From Caldithrix abyssi DSM 13497 (GTDB lineage Bacteria > Electryoneota > AABM5-125-24 > Hatepunaeales > Hatepunaeaceae): DNA of 57,144 nt. The notes under the pieces were generated by a model that saw nothing but the letters and a program-made list of their open reading frames with translations, had not been told where the DNA came from and made no database searches. Position numbers and translations under genes: made by a program. Location of the stretch: positions 1-57,144 of the forward strand of contig CAMBDS010000015.1 of assembly GCA_945865405.1 (NCBI GenBank), in the 5' to 3' direction. Below, one piece after another: positions 17,801 to 24,854 of this stretch; the first letter of the stretch is position 1; every line of letters begins with the position of its first letter.

Positions 17801-19789
17801 GTTTAACGCATCACCAGCTTGATAATTCTGATGCGGTGCTTCGATCTCGTAAACACCCAAAACTAAATCCGTTGCCTGTATTTCAATAGGTATCGCTCTA
17901 ATGTAGGGAATAGAGTTATGAGCCGTGATCGTAACTCGTAACGTATCATCAGTCAAACCGTCCTGGAAGACAAACCGGGCTACTCCATCCTCACCCGGGC
18001 TTGCCACATAGGTATTGTCACCGTCACGCAATGCTACAATCGCATCCGGAATTAGACCATCGGCATTGTTTACTCTAATATTGAATGCCGTCGCTCCAGG
18101 CACTAGCGCTGCAGGATGTTCGGCACGAATCGCGATTGGTGTATCCGTAAATACATCGACCGTAGGGTCTCCCATCAGACGGTTAACATAAAGTAGAGCC
18201 ATCAACTCCTCCATGTTCACGTTGTCTATCGAATAATCCGAATCGAGTTGAAACTTGGAGAAGTTTTGGATTATGCCAGGTTGAGTGTACCCGTACTGAT
18301 ACATTGCCCTAACCTGACCTCCCATTAGGCAGTTGTTAGTTTTCGAGTGTGTTAAACCCCAGATAGCCAGTGTTGCTATCGGGCCGGTACAAGTATTAAT
18401 CCTCGTTATTCTGAAAAAATCGGTCTGTACGCCAGAAGAGAGGCAGGTTATTGCCGAAACAAACGGATTGCGACGACTCGTGGGTGCCGGATTGTCGTCA
18501 CCGATCAAACATCCATCCAACCAGCCGCGACTTATCGCAATCGACACTCCATTCTGTAGAATTGCCCGAACTTCATCATTTATCTCACCGCCAGCAACAC
18601 CGCTATAATACAATGTATCGATAGGATTGTATCCCATCTGCCCCCACCGATACCAAATCCACCTTCCAAGCTGGATCATCGATGGCACGAATTGTCCTCC
18701 AGGTGCAGCAATATTTTCAGCGGTATAGAGCGCGCTGTGGAACCAATCCTCTCCGCCTGCAAGAAACGGCTCGCGTTCGTAAAGAACCGTACGTTTGACG
18801 ATGCCGCGAAAATCGGTACTTGATAATGCGTACATACGACCAACCGTTATGTCGGAAAGAATTTGATCGCCTTCGTCCATCAACGAGTAGAAATGGTCGC
18901 CCTGAACCGGATGTGGTGGAAAATAAGGAGTTAAGGTCGAAGAATCTCCACCGACAATGATAAGGTGACTGATTGGTTCCGGTGAATCAACATAGTAATT
19001 TGCTCGAATTGTATCCCTGATATTGTTGAAATCCAATTGTCCAAGATCGATCTCCCAAATCGAGACCTTATACCCCATCTGTCGCTTCCACGTCGCAAGA
19101 CTATCTACATAAGGCAGTGATAGCTGACGATCAATCGAACTCGCATGAACAATCAAGATATGTTCGAGGTACTCGGACTGACGCTCGCCGGGGTCACGAG
19201 TTGGCGGATTGATAACCAGCGCGTCGATCATTCGCGCCGCCCGGCTTCCCTGAACGTCATGGACAGGAGTCAGCTTGGGGGCGGTAGCATCAGCCCGAAA
19301 CTCAACCGAAAGTTCCATCTCGCTATTCTCAATGCCCGATCCATCCTCATTCATCTGCAAGGGATAAAAACTTATAGGCGCGACAGGGATCCCACGATAA
19401 ACCTCAACCGGGCCGATGTTGAACGGTTTGGCAGGCCAGCGCGTCAGGCTTGCAGACTGATTAGCGGAAATAGCGCCAAGAGGTTTTCCCTCAGAGCTTA
19501 ACAACCTTGAGTTAGAACTCTTGAGTGTTCCAAATGGCAGCGAACCTTCCGGCACCACGATCCAACGGGTTATTACCGGTACACTCGTAGCATCATCTTT
19601 TTCGATGACAGAAGCTCCGGCGAGATTCGGCGAAGCGACAATCTCTGCCATAGACGGCATCTCTGCGCGCAACGTCAGCCCGCTTCCACTATTGCTGGTC
19701 AATTGTATGACCGCATCTGTCTTGTTGCTTGCAATGGCTGCCACCGATCCGGCCAAAATGACGAAGGCGGCTGTTAGTATTCTGTTCAA
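14828..19789 (-). CDS. C25 (gingipain)-family T9SS cargo protein
   Basis: 1653 residues from a TTG start. The start follows AAAGGAG by 6 nt and opens directly into a signal peptide (MNRILTAAFVILAGSVAAIA-SNK); the first ATG in frame, at 19885, would add 32 residues that hide it. Residues of roughly 205-560 match the C25 peptidase fold ('SHLIIVGGD', 'VGRMYALS', 'FVSAITCLSSG', 'THSKTNN'). Family members usually show a GHG or NYRG motif where this protein has 'ISRGWLDGC', so the catalytic dyad is uncertain. Next come CARDB-like beta domains, a region with an 'FTYYGQEFNEITVCTNGWIAFG' type motif, a carboxypeptidase-regulatory-like domain ('GVRVAIAGVSSTMTDGQGMF'), and a final T9SS type A sorting domain ('AYPNPFN...YDIDGREV...GIYFARLE'). 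Exported through the T9SS to the cell surface or medium (inferred). Confidence 0.88.
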   Translation of the reverse strand: MNRILTAAFVILAGSVAAIASNKTDAVIQLTSNSGSGLTLRAEMPSMAEIVASPNLAGASVIEKDDATSVPVITRWIVVPEGSLPFGTLKSSNSRLLSSEGKPLGAISANQSASLTRWPAKPFNIGPVEVYRGIPVAPISFYPLQMNEDGSGIENSEMELSVEFRADATAPKLTPVHDVQGSRAARMIDALVINPPTRDPGERQSEYLEHILIVHASSIDRQLSLPYVDSLATWKRQMGYKVSIWEIDLGQLDFNNIRDTIRANYYVDSPEPISHLIIVGGDSSTLTPYFPPHPVQGDHFYSLMDEGDQILSDITVGRMYALSSTDFRGIVKRTVLYEREPFLAGGEDWFHSALYTAENIAAPGGQFVPSMIQLGRWIWYRWGQMGYNPIDTLYYSGVAGGEINDEVRAILQNGVSIAISRGWLDGCLIGDDNPAPTSRRNPFVSAITCLSSGVQTDFFRITRINTCTGPIATLAIWGLTHSKTNNCLMGGQVRAMYQYGYTQPGIIQNFSKFQLDSDYSIDNVNMEELMALLYVNRLMGDPTVDVFTDTPIAIRAEHPAALVPGATAFNIRVNNADGLIPDAIVALRDGDNTYVASPGEDGVARFVFQDGLTDDTLRVTITAHNSIPYIRAIPIEIQATDLVLGVYEIEAPHQNYQAGDALNIVAQIENPSQNAVNNISVALSSESPWVNFDPAELNIGNIAAGGSGAAEFGVNLNRSTPDSSIVQINLRLTSGNRSWEESIELIVVSAHVRATGIAFGGGDRFDRGRECQVLPPLRNDGTIGSVALDAVLVSHNPEHIVVTGANAQYSAANPGARLNITGSFTVDLDSTAVPGNEAIFDLILRGRGNDIFRDTLELAILIGRRSGTDPLGPDGYGYICFDSNDISWNKRPIFDWREINPNVDNAEFEGSNLGMDDTEEDEDNSVVVDLPFPFTYYGQEFNEITVCTNGWIAFGADKGMFVDFRNTQIPGVLGPDAQLAVMWDDFIVNADYDKRGVYSHYVADESIFIVEWSKMQVLTDPTSTAQEFQLILKNPAQWPTGSGDGEIIYQYKTFNAAIGKYSDNFYSTIGMKNLDGTDGLQYTYWNQYIEETGSRQIVDGTALLFTTDIELKIGSVSGSATLFEDGNAGMSGVRVAIAGVSSTMTDGQGMFAIENVPIGQYTCTFTKAGYNQGRVAVTVREGENTEANARMTHPTPHLDQQSVNARLNPGDESGLWDLTVANQGNGDLDFTLALRYENGAQSTIPQVMGTGIRGLVQGRTNFPGLEIVDDLIYLTNSGEDQDNSPNDNFVIIMNKQGRELARFHQPSISGYGFRDLAFDGTYLWGGEDSLVVQFDLQGNVQRRIRVPVWHPSVGDDSLNQVGALAWNPEDSTLLMAYGYSPIYEMNLAGEIVGIHRFTLPRHIPNIFGLAWNPGDPDGMPLYAMIRTAPDGKDMLLAKTNYVESKQVKQLATYVGQRGAGLAIGFDWEERKTVAAVISTDTQRMDTLKVFELGPDTRGIDYDRGLLTVPSGRSLSVPIRFSSAGMDSGVYRSSFVMLHNALADSIVIPIVFEIRPGAGVNDDHLLPTQLILEDAYPNPFNGLTKLNFVLPQAGSVTLAIYDIDGREVTKLVDGKLEAGRHAKVWNAEGLSSGIYFARLEAAGSSRVVRTVLLK

Positions 19790-19795
19790 TGCTGA

Positions 19796-19802
19796 CTCCT
19801 TT
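19796..19802 (-). promoter_or_regulatory. Ribosome binding site that decides the TTG start
   Basis: AAAGGAG on the minus strand lies 6 nt before TTG at 19789. It supports the start immediately before the signal peptide over the ATG at 19885, which has no comparable site. Confidence 0.7.
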
Positions 19803-19885
19803 AAGACGCTATCGTTTTGCGAAATATTCCGGTAAATCAATCTACTGAGACCTCTAAAGTTTGAATAAGACAGTGAATGTAACAA

Positions 19886-20207
19886 AATTCGATCTTAATA
19901 CAAAATGGTTTTCCTTCACTAATTGATACGCATAAGACGTGCCACTTATTAAGCGAAATTTAACCTATTCTAAAAATGCCCGTTATTCAGTATTGATTTC
20001 GACTCCGGACATATTCCTCATCCTTACTCCAGTGATCCTTTTGATGCACGGACTGTTCCGGATATAGCATGAATTGCACGAAATTGGCAATGGATCGTTC
20101 CTGTCGATCTTCTAACCGCATCACCCACCAATTAAGAAAAGTGGCTAACAGCACTAAAATCTGCTATATTCTTGATGCTGACGCTTGTTTCAACCACCTT
20201 TTACAGT
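19886..20207. other. Divergent intergenic region
   Basis: This separates the minus-strand C25 gene from the plus-strand mutase gene. It should hold both promoters. A TATATT at 20164-20169 is a possible plus-strand -10 element but has no good -35. Nothing else is recognised. Confidence 0.4.
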
Positions 20208-20237
20208 GAGGAGTGCTGAAGCTTGCTTCAGCTCCTC
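20208..20237. repeat. Hairpin repeat, copy 1 of the GCTGAAGCTTGCTTCAGC word
   Basis: GAGGAG/CTCCTC and CTGAAG/CTTCAG pair around a CTTG loop with a 2-nt bulge. The inner 23 bases (20210-20232) recur exactly at 54472-54494 and 55721-55743. It lies 31 nt before the mutase start, in its untranslated leader. Confidence 0.8.
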
Positions 20238-20268
20238 TGATTAGACTTCTTTTTATCTCGGATCTGAT

Positions 20269-21771
20269 TTGAACGAACCGTTCGAAAAACCCGGTCTTCC
20301 GCCCTACACTCGCGGCATCTATCCCGATATGTATCGCTCCCGTCTCTGGACCATGCGACAATATTCCGGATATGCCTCCGCCTCGGAAACCAACGCCAGG
20401 TTCCGCAAACTCCTGGCTGACGGCCAGACCGGGCTATCCGTCGCCTTTGACCTGCCCACTCAGATCGGCTATGACCCCGATCACCCTCTCTCTTATGGAG
20501 AGGTCGGTCAGGTCGGCGTCTCAATCAGTAGCCTTGAGGATATGGAGCGGCTTTTCGAAAACATCCCCTTAAAAGATGTCTCAACCTCGATGACGATCAA
20601 CGCCACAGCCGGGATTCTGCTCGCTCTCTACATCGCCGTCGGCAAAAAACAAGGTGCCAAATCCTCTGACTTGCGCGGAACAATTCAGAACGACATCCTT
20701 AAGGAATACATCGCTCGCGGCACCTACATTTACCCCGCCGCTCCAAGTATCCGTCTCGTTACGGATGTCATGAGGTATTGCCATGCCAACATCCCGCAAT
20801 GGAATACCATCTCTATTTCTGGCTACCACATCCGTGAAGCAGGCTCCACCGCCGTGCAGGAGGTTGCCTTCACCCTCGCAAACGGTATCGCTTATGTCGA
20901 AGCCGCTCTCGAAGCTGGCCTCGACATCGACGAGTTTGCCCCCCGTCTCTCGTTCTTCTTCAATGCCCAAATCGATCTCTTCGAAGAGATCGCCAAGTTC
21001 CGCGCCGCAAGGCGACTCTGGTGCAAAATTATGCGCGACCGCTTCCATGCCAAAGACCCCAAAAGTTGGATGCTCCGCTTCCACACTCAGACCGCCGGAG
21101 CCAGCCTGACAGCCCAACAGCCCGAAGTCAATCTCGTCAGAACCACCATCGAAGCACTCGCCGCTGTCCTTGGCGGCACACAAAGCCTCCACACTAACAG
21201 TTTCGACGAAGCTCTTGGCTTGCCAACTGAACACTCTGCCCGCCTCGCTCTCCGCACTCAGCAGGTTATCGGTTACGAGTCCGGCGTCGCTACCGAACCC
21301 GATCCCCTCGGCGGCAGCCCTTATATCGAAAGATTGACCGATAAGCTTGAAGCCGAAGCCGAAGAGGAAATCGCTAAAATCGATTCACTTGGCGGATCTG
21401 TCAAGGCAGTCGAAGCGCATTACTTTCAGGACGAAATAGGCCGTTCAGCTTATCGGCACCAAAAAGAGATCGAAGAACGGAAGCGCATCGTTGTCGGCGT
21501 CAACAAATTCACTATCGACAACGAAATACTTCCTTCGCTCCAAAAAATTCCGACCCAAACCGAGCCTGAGCAGATCGAACGCCTCCGCAGCTTAAAAGCT
21601 CGCCGCGACAATTCAGCCGTTGCCCGTTCTCTGAGTAATCTCGAAGCCGCCGCCAGAGACCCCAAAGCCCCTCTGATGGATCGAATAGTCGAGTCTGTTG
21701 AAGCCTACGCAAGCTTGGGCGAAATCGCCGGAGCCCTTCGCAACGTCTGGGGCGAATACAAAGTCGTCTGA
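20269..21771 (+). CDS. mcmA: Methylmalonyl-CoA mutase large (catalytic) subunit, split type
   Basis: 500 residues. It catalyses interconversion of (R)-methylmalonyl-CoA and succinyl-CoA with adenosylcobalamin, in propionate or branched-chain amino acid metabolism. The N-terminal barrel signatures are clear: '[20 protein letters not shown]', '[19 protein letters not shown]', '[20 protein letters not shown]', '[18 protein letters not shown]', '[19 protein letters not shown]'. There is no B12-binding domain, as expected for the two-subunit form; the small subunit is not in the window. The only possible start is TTG at 20269, because a stop lies at 20242. The protein therefore lacks roughly 50 N-terminal residues that related large subunits usually have. 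No clear Shine-Dalgarno site is seen. Confidence 0.92.
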   Translation: MNEPFEKPGLPPYTRGIYPDMYRSRLWTMRQYSGYASASETNARFRKLLADGQTGLSVAFDLPTQIGYDPDHPLSYGEVGQVGVSISSLEDMERLFENIPLKDVSTSMTINATAGILLALYIAVGKKQGAKSSDLRGTIQNDILKEYIARGTYIYPAAPSIRLVTDVMRYCHANIPQWNTISISGYHIREAGSTAVQEVAFTLANGIAYVEAALEAGLDIDEFAPRLSFFFNAQIDLFEEIAKFRAARRLWCKIMRDRFHAKDPKSWMLRFHTQTAGASLTAQQPEVNLVRTTIEALAAVLGGTQSLHTNSFDEALGLPTEHSARLALRTQQVIGYESGVATEPDPLGGSPYIERLTDKLEAEAEEEIAKIDSLGGSVKAVEAHYFQDEIGRSAYRHQKEIEERKRIVVGVNKFTIDNEILPSLQKIPTQTEPEQIERLRSLKARRDNSAVARSLSNLEAAARDPKAPLMDRIVESVEAYASLGEIAGALRNVWGEYKVV

Positions 21772-21786
21772 TCATTTTAAGCATGT

Positions 21787-21811
21787 GCCCGCACAGCTTT
21801 GCTGGGCGGGC
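21787..21811. repeat. Hairpin after the mutase gene
   Basis: GCCCGCACAGC-TTT-GCTGGGCGGGC pairs at 10 of 11 positions. It follows the stop by 15 nt but has no T-run, so it resembles the dispersed hairpins more than an intrinsic terminator. Confidence 0.5.
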
Positions 21812-21845
21812 TATTCATTGAATATAAACTACTCGAATTTCTCTT

Positions 21846-23009
21846 ATGCCCCTTTACCCTAAAATACCGCGCGGCTTGATCACTCCTGAGGAGTTCCTGA
21901 TTCTCTCGGCCGAGATTTCTTATCAGTTAACGCCTGCCAAGCCCAACTTCCCCGCGTTGACTCATCTGATCCTTGGCCCCGCGAAGATCCCCGAGACAAC
22001 CCCGATCACAGAGGCTCTCGAATGCCTCCACATCGCCTACGGTCGTCGCCTTCGCAAGCTTGGCCCCCTGCAATTGATCCATCCATTGCGTACCACCGCA
22101 ATCCTTGCTCGCTCGATGGAAAATCCGACCTCTCTCGATATCCTTGGCGCTTTATTCCACGACAAGGAAGAAGACCTGACCCAGGATAAATTGACCGAGT
22201 CCGAATGGACGAAATTCAGTCAACGCTTCAACGCACTGCTCACAAAAATCGACGTGGATCACCAATGGTTTCTCGGCGAACGCATAAGCCTTCTCTGTAG
22301 GCAACCAGGCACCTCCTATAATGAATACATCGGCCATATCCTCGACCATTCTGTCGAGATGCCCGACCTTCTTCATGTTAAGATTGCCGACCGCCTCGAC
22401 AATACTTTCGACACTCACCTACAAAATTCCGGCGTTAACCAGCTCAACTTTTATCGCAACCTCTTCGACATCCTCTTTGTTCCGGGCTTCAAAGGCGTGG
22501 TCGTCGATGACTTCCACTTTCTACCGGGCGAAAAAGACTCCGTCCTCCTGCTATCACAGCTTTTCAAAAACATCATCTTCCTCACCTTAAGCCGCAAGGA
22601 ACGTCACGACCGCCTCGACAGCACCGCCAAGATGCTCTTCGACGCCGTCGCCATTGCTGGCATCCGTGAGGCGCAATGGATCTTGCTTGAGGTGTTCGCG
22701 TCCTACATCACTGACTTGAAGGATCAGTGGCAGATTGTCGCAGAGACATTGGAGTACACCCATCTCGGCGGCGCTCAACAGGTAACGGCAAAGGCTGGCG
22801 GCAACATCTTGGACGGCATCGTGACGGAGTACTTCGGCATCGTCAGCGATGACGAACGCAAGGCTCGCCTCGCGTTGCTCTTTCACGACAAGAACAAGCT
22901 TGCTCGCGTCATCCTCGCCTTCATCGTCGTCTTTTCCAGCTTCCTCAACGACCCCGAATACTACCTGGAAGGCATCGAGCGCACTGGCGTCCGGCAGGTG
23001 GAAGAATAA
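21846..23009 (+). CDS. HD-domain phosphohydrolase, RelA/SpoT hydrolase-like
   Basis: 387 residues. The metal-binding pattern of the HD superfamily is visible: H79 ('LIHPLRT'), H105-D106 with a following E109-D110 ('ALFHDKEED'), and 'VKIADRLDN' near 178-186, which is typical of (p)ppGpp hydrolase domains. There is no synthetase or TGS/ACT domain. The C-terminal 200 residues are helical and unrecognised. A role as an alarmone hydrolase is inferred from the motif only. It lies alone between the mutase and a repeat array, and no Shine-Dalgarno site is apparent. Confidence 0.7.
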   Translation: MPLYPKIPRGLITPEEFLILSAEISYQLTPAKPNFPALTHLILGPAKIPETTPITEALECLHIAYGRRLRKLGPLQLIHPLRTTAILARSMENPTSLDILGALFHDKEEDLTQDKLTESEWTKFSQRFNALLTKIDVDHQWFLGERISLLCRQPGTSYNEYIGHILDHSVEMPDLLHVKIADRLDNTFDTHLQNSGVNQLNFYRNLFDILFVPGFKGVVVDDFHFLPGEKDSVLLLSQLFKNIIFLTLSRKERHDRLDSTAKMLFDAVAIAGIREAQWILLEVFASYITDLKDQWQIVAETLEYTHLGGAQQVTAKAGGNILDGIVTEYFGIVSDDERKARLALLFHDKNKLARVILAFIVVFSSFLNDPEYYLEGIERTGVRQVEE

Positions 23010-23298
23010 CGCGTAGGTCGGGCCGCAGAGCTCGACTTCCTTGTAGTTTCTTTCCCATCCCATCCAAAACTCGCTCCCTCACCCTTTTCCTTTTTCAGCT
23101 TTCCTCTTTCCCCCTTTCACCATCGTATCTTATACCTATCACAAAATTCAATCGTACCGTCAGGTCTTCAAGACCTGACGGTACCTGTAATCATCCGTTC
23201 CGTCAGGTGTTAACCCCTTACGGAACCTGTATCAGTAATAGGTATCCTTCGCCATTTCTTCTGATCAAACTTACACCCAAGGCCAAAAACGGCTGATC
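23010..23298. other. Intergenic region: pyrimidine-rich stretch and palindromes
   Basis: The stretch at about 23060-23123 is almost pure C/T with repeated CTTTCC/CCCTTTTCC words. It is followed by two strong palindromes. From 23242 the frame of the MFS gene is already open. Confidence 0.6.
23154..23232. repeat. Two adjacent palindromes with a CGGxACCTGT tail
   Basis: The first (23154-23184) is a perfect 15-bp inverted repeat around one base (arm GTACCGTCAGGTCTT). The second (about 23198-23227) has arms GTTCCGT/ACGGAAC and an inner AGG...CCT pair. Both end in a similar tail, CGGTACCTGT or CGGAACCTGT, so they appear to be variants of one modular element. Confidence 0.8.
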
Positions 23299-24762
23299 TT
23301 GACCGGCTTGATGTTGGCAGTCGCACTCGCCGCTCTCGACGTCACCGTTGTCGCCACAGCTATGCCGACTATCGTCTCTGAGCTTTCCGGCGTCGCTCTT
23401 TATAGCTGGCTCGTCTCTATCTACCTGCTCGCCGCCACCACCTCGACGCCCCTTTACGGCCAGCTCGCCGACAACTGGGGGCGCAAGCCGATCATCACTT
23501 TCGGCATCGTGCTATTCCTCATCGCATCGCTACTCTGTTCCCAGGCGACAACCATGACTCAACTTATTGTCGCTCGCGGCTTGCAAGGACTTGGTGCCGG
23601 AGCCGTCATGCCGATGACCATGACCATTATCGGCGACCTCTTCCCTGTCGCTGAGCGGGCAAAATATCAAGGATTATTCGGAGGAGTCTGGGGCGTCTCC
23701 AGCATCGTCGGCCCTGCTCTTGGCGCAGTCATCCTGAAATTTTGGAACTGGCACGGAATCTTCCTGATCAACATTCCCGTCGGAATCGCCGCATTGATAA
23801 TGATTACTAAGGTCTATCACGAGCACAACATCTCCAAGCATCGTTATGTCGATGTATGGGGTGCATTGCTAATGACCTGCGGCGTCGCTTCTCTAATGTT
23901 GGCGCTTGAGCGTCATTCCCCTATCAGTGCCGGTCAATATTGGCCCATCGGGCTTGCCGTCGCTTGCTTCGCCCTACTGATCCCGGTAGAGCGGATGGTT
24001 AAGTCGCCCTTCCTCCCCTTGGATTTATTAAAAAGAAAAATCATCGGCGTCGGCTACCTCGTCGCCCTCTTTGGCGGTGTCGTTCAATTCGGCACCTCCT
24101 CTTTCATGCCGCTCTTTGTCCAGGGCGCAATGGGAGGCACCCCCACCCAGGTCGGCCTCACTATGGCTCCCGTCGCCATTGGCTGGCCCCTCGGTAGCTT
24201 TCTCAGCGGCAGAATGATTTTGAATATGGGCTACAAACGAGTTCTCGCCATCGGAATGGCTATCGGAGTCGTTGCTTCGTCATTGCTCCTATTATTGACT
24301 GATCAGACCCAACTCGCTTCGATTATGGGAATCGTCTTCTTTGTCGGACTTTCACTTGGCTTAACTTCGACTCCCATCATCATCGCCATCCAAAACGCCG
24401 TCGAGTGGAACCAGCGCGGCATCGCAACCTCCCTCAATATGTTCAGCCGCACAATCGGTGGCGTCATTGGCGTAGCCATCATGGGCTCGATGCTCAATTC
24501 CCGCCTCGCCACCTATCTCAGCGGAACCACCCTCGGCGGCGGTCACCAAGCACAAGACGTCATCAACGACCTTCTCGACCCGACAAAACGAGGCGGCTAT
24601 TCTGTCGAACTTCTCCATAGCGTCCGCCACGATCTTGCTGGCGCACTTAACACGACCTATATCTTGCCTCTCGTCGCATCGATCATAGCCTTGATACTGA
24701 TTGTCTTCGCCTTCCCCGGCGGTAAAGTTGAAAAGCATCAATCCGAAGCCAAAGTGAGCTAA
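23299..24762 (+). CDS. MFS exporter, DHA2 (14-helix) family
   Basis: 487 residues from TTG. Helix 1 carries 'LAALDVTVVATAMPTIV', motif A is 'YGQLADNWGRKP' and motif C is 'SSIVGPALGAVI'. About 14 hydrophobic segments are visible, as in EmrB/QacA-type proton-driven drug exporters in the inner membrane. The frame stays open upstream to 23242 and encodes a plausible cytoplasmic lead-in (SSDQTYTQGQKRLI), but has no ATG or GTG and no TTG before 23299; an ATT at 23254 is possible. The repeat array ends just before this, so the original start may have been lost. The substrate is unknown. Confidence 0.88.
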   Translation: MTGLMLAVALAALDVTVVATAMPTIVSELSGVALYSWLVSIYLLAATTSTPLYGQLADNWGRKPIITFGIVLFLIASLLCSQATTMTQLIVARGLQGLGAGAVMPMTMTIIGDLFPVAERAKYQGLFGGVWGVSSIVGPALGAVILKFWNWHGIFLINIPVGIAALIMITKVYHEHNISKHRYVDVWGALLMTCGVASLMLALERHSPISAGQYWPIGLAVACFALLIPVERMVKSPFLPLDLLKRKIIGVGYLVALFGGVVQFGTSSFMPLFVQGAMGGTPTQVGLTMAPVAIGWPLGSFLSGRMILNMGYKRVLAIGMAIGVVASSLLLLLTDQTQLASIMGIVFFVGLSLGLTSTPIIIAIQNAVEWNQRGIATSLNMFSRTIGGVIGVAIMGSMLNSRLATYLSGTTLGGGHQAQDVINDLLDPTKRGGYSVELLHSVRHDLAGALNTTYILPLVASIIALILIVFAFPGGKVEKHQSEAKVS

Positions 24763-24830
24763 CCACCGCCCCTTGTAGATTGAGCGTAAGTCATTTGCAT
24801 CCTTGAGTCTTTATGGTTAATTTGACGATC

Positions 24831-24851
24831 ATCCTTTATCCTTTATCCTTC
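24831..24851 (+). repeat. Low-complexity word before the GH57 start
   Basis: Three tandem ATCCTTT-type units end 3 nt before the ATG at 24855. No Shine-Dalgarno site is present. Confidence 0.6.
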
Positions 24852-24854
24852 TAA

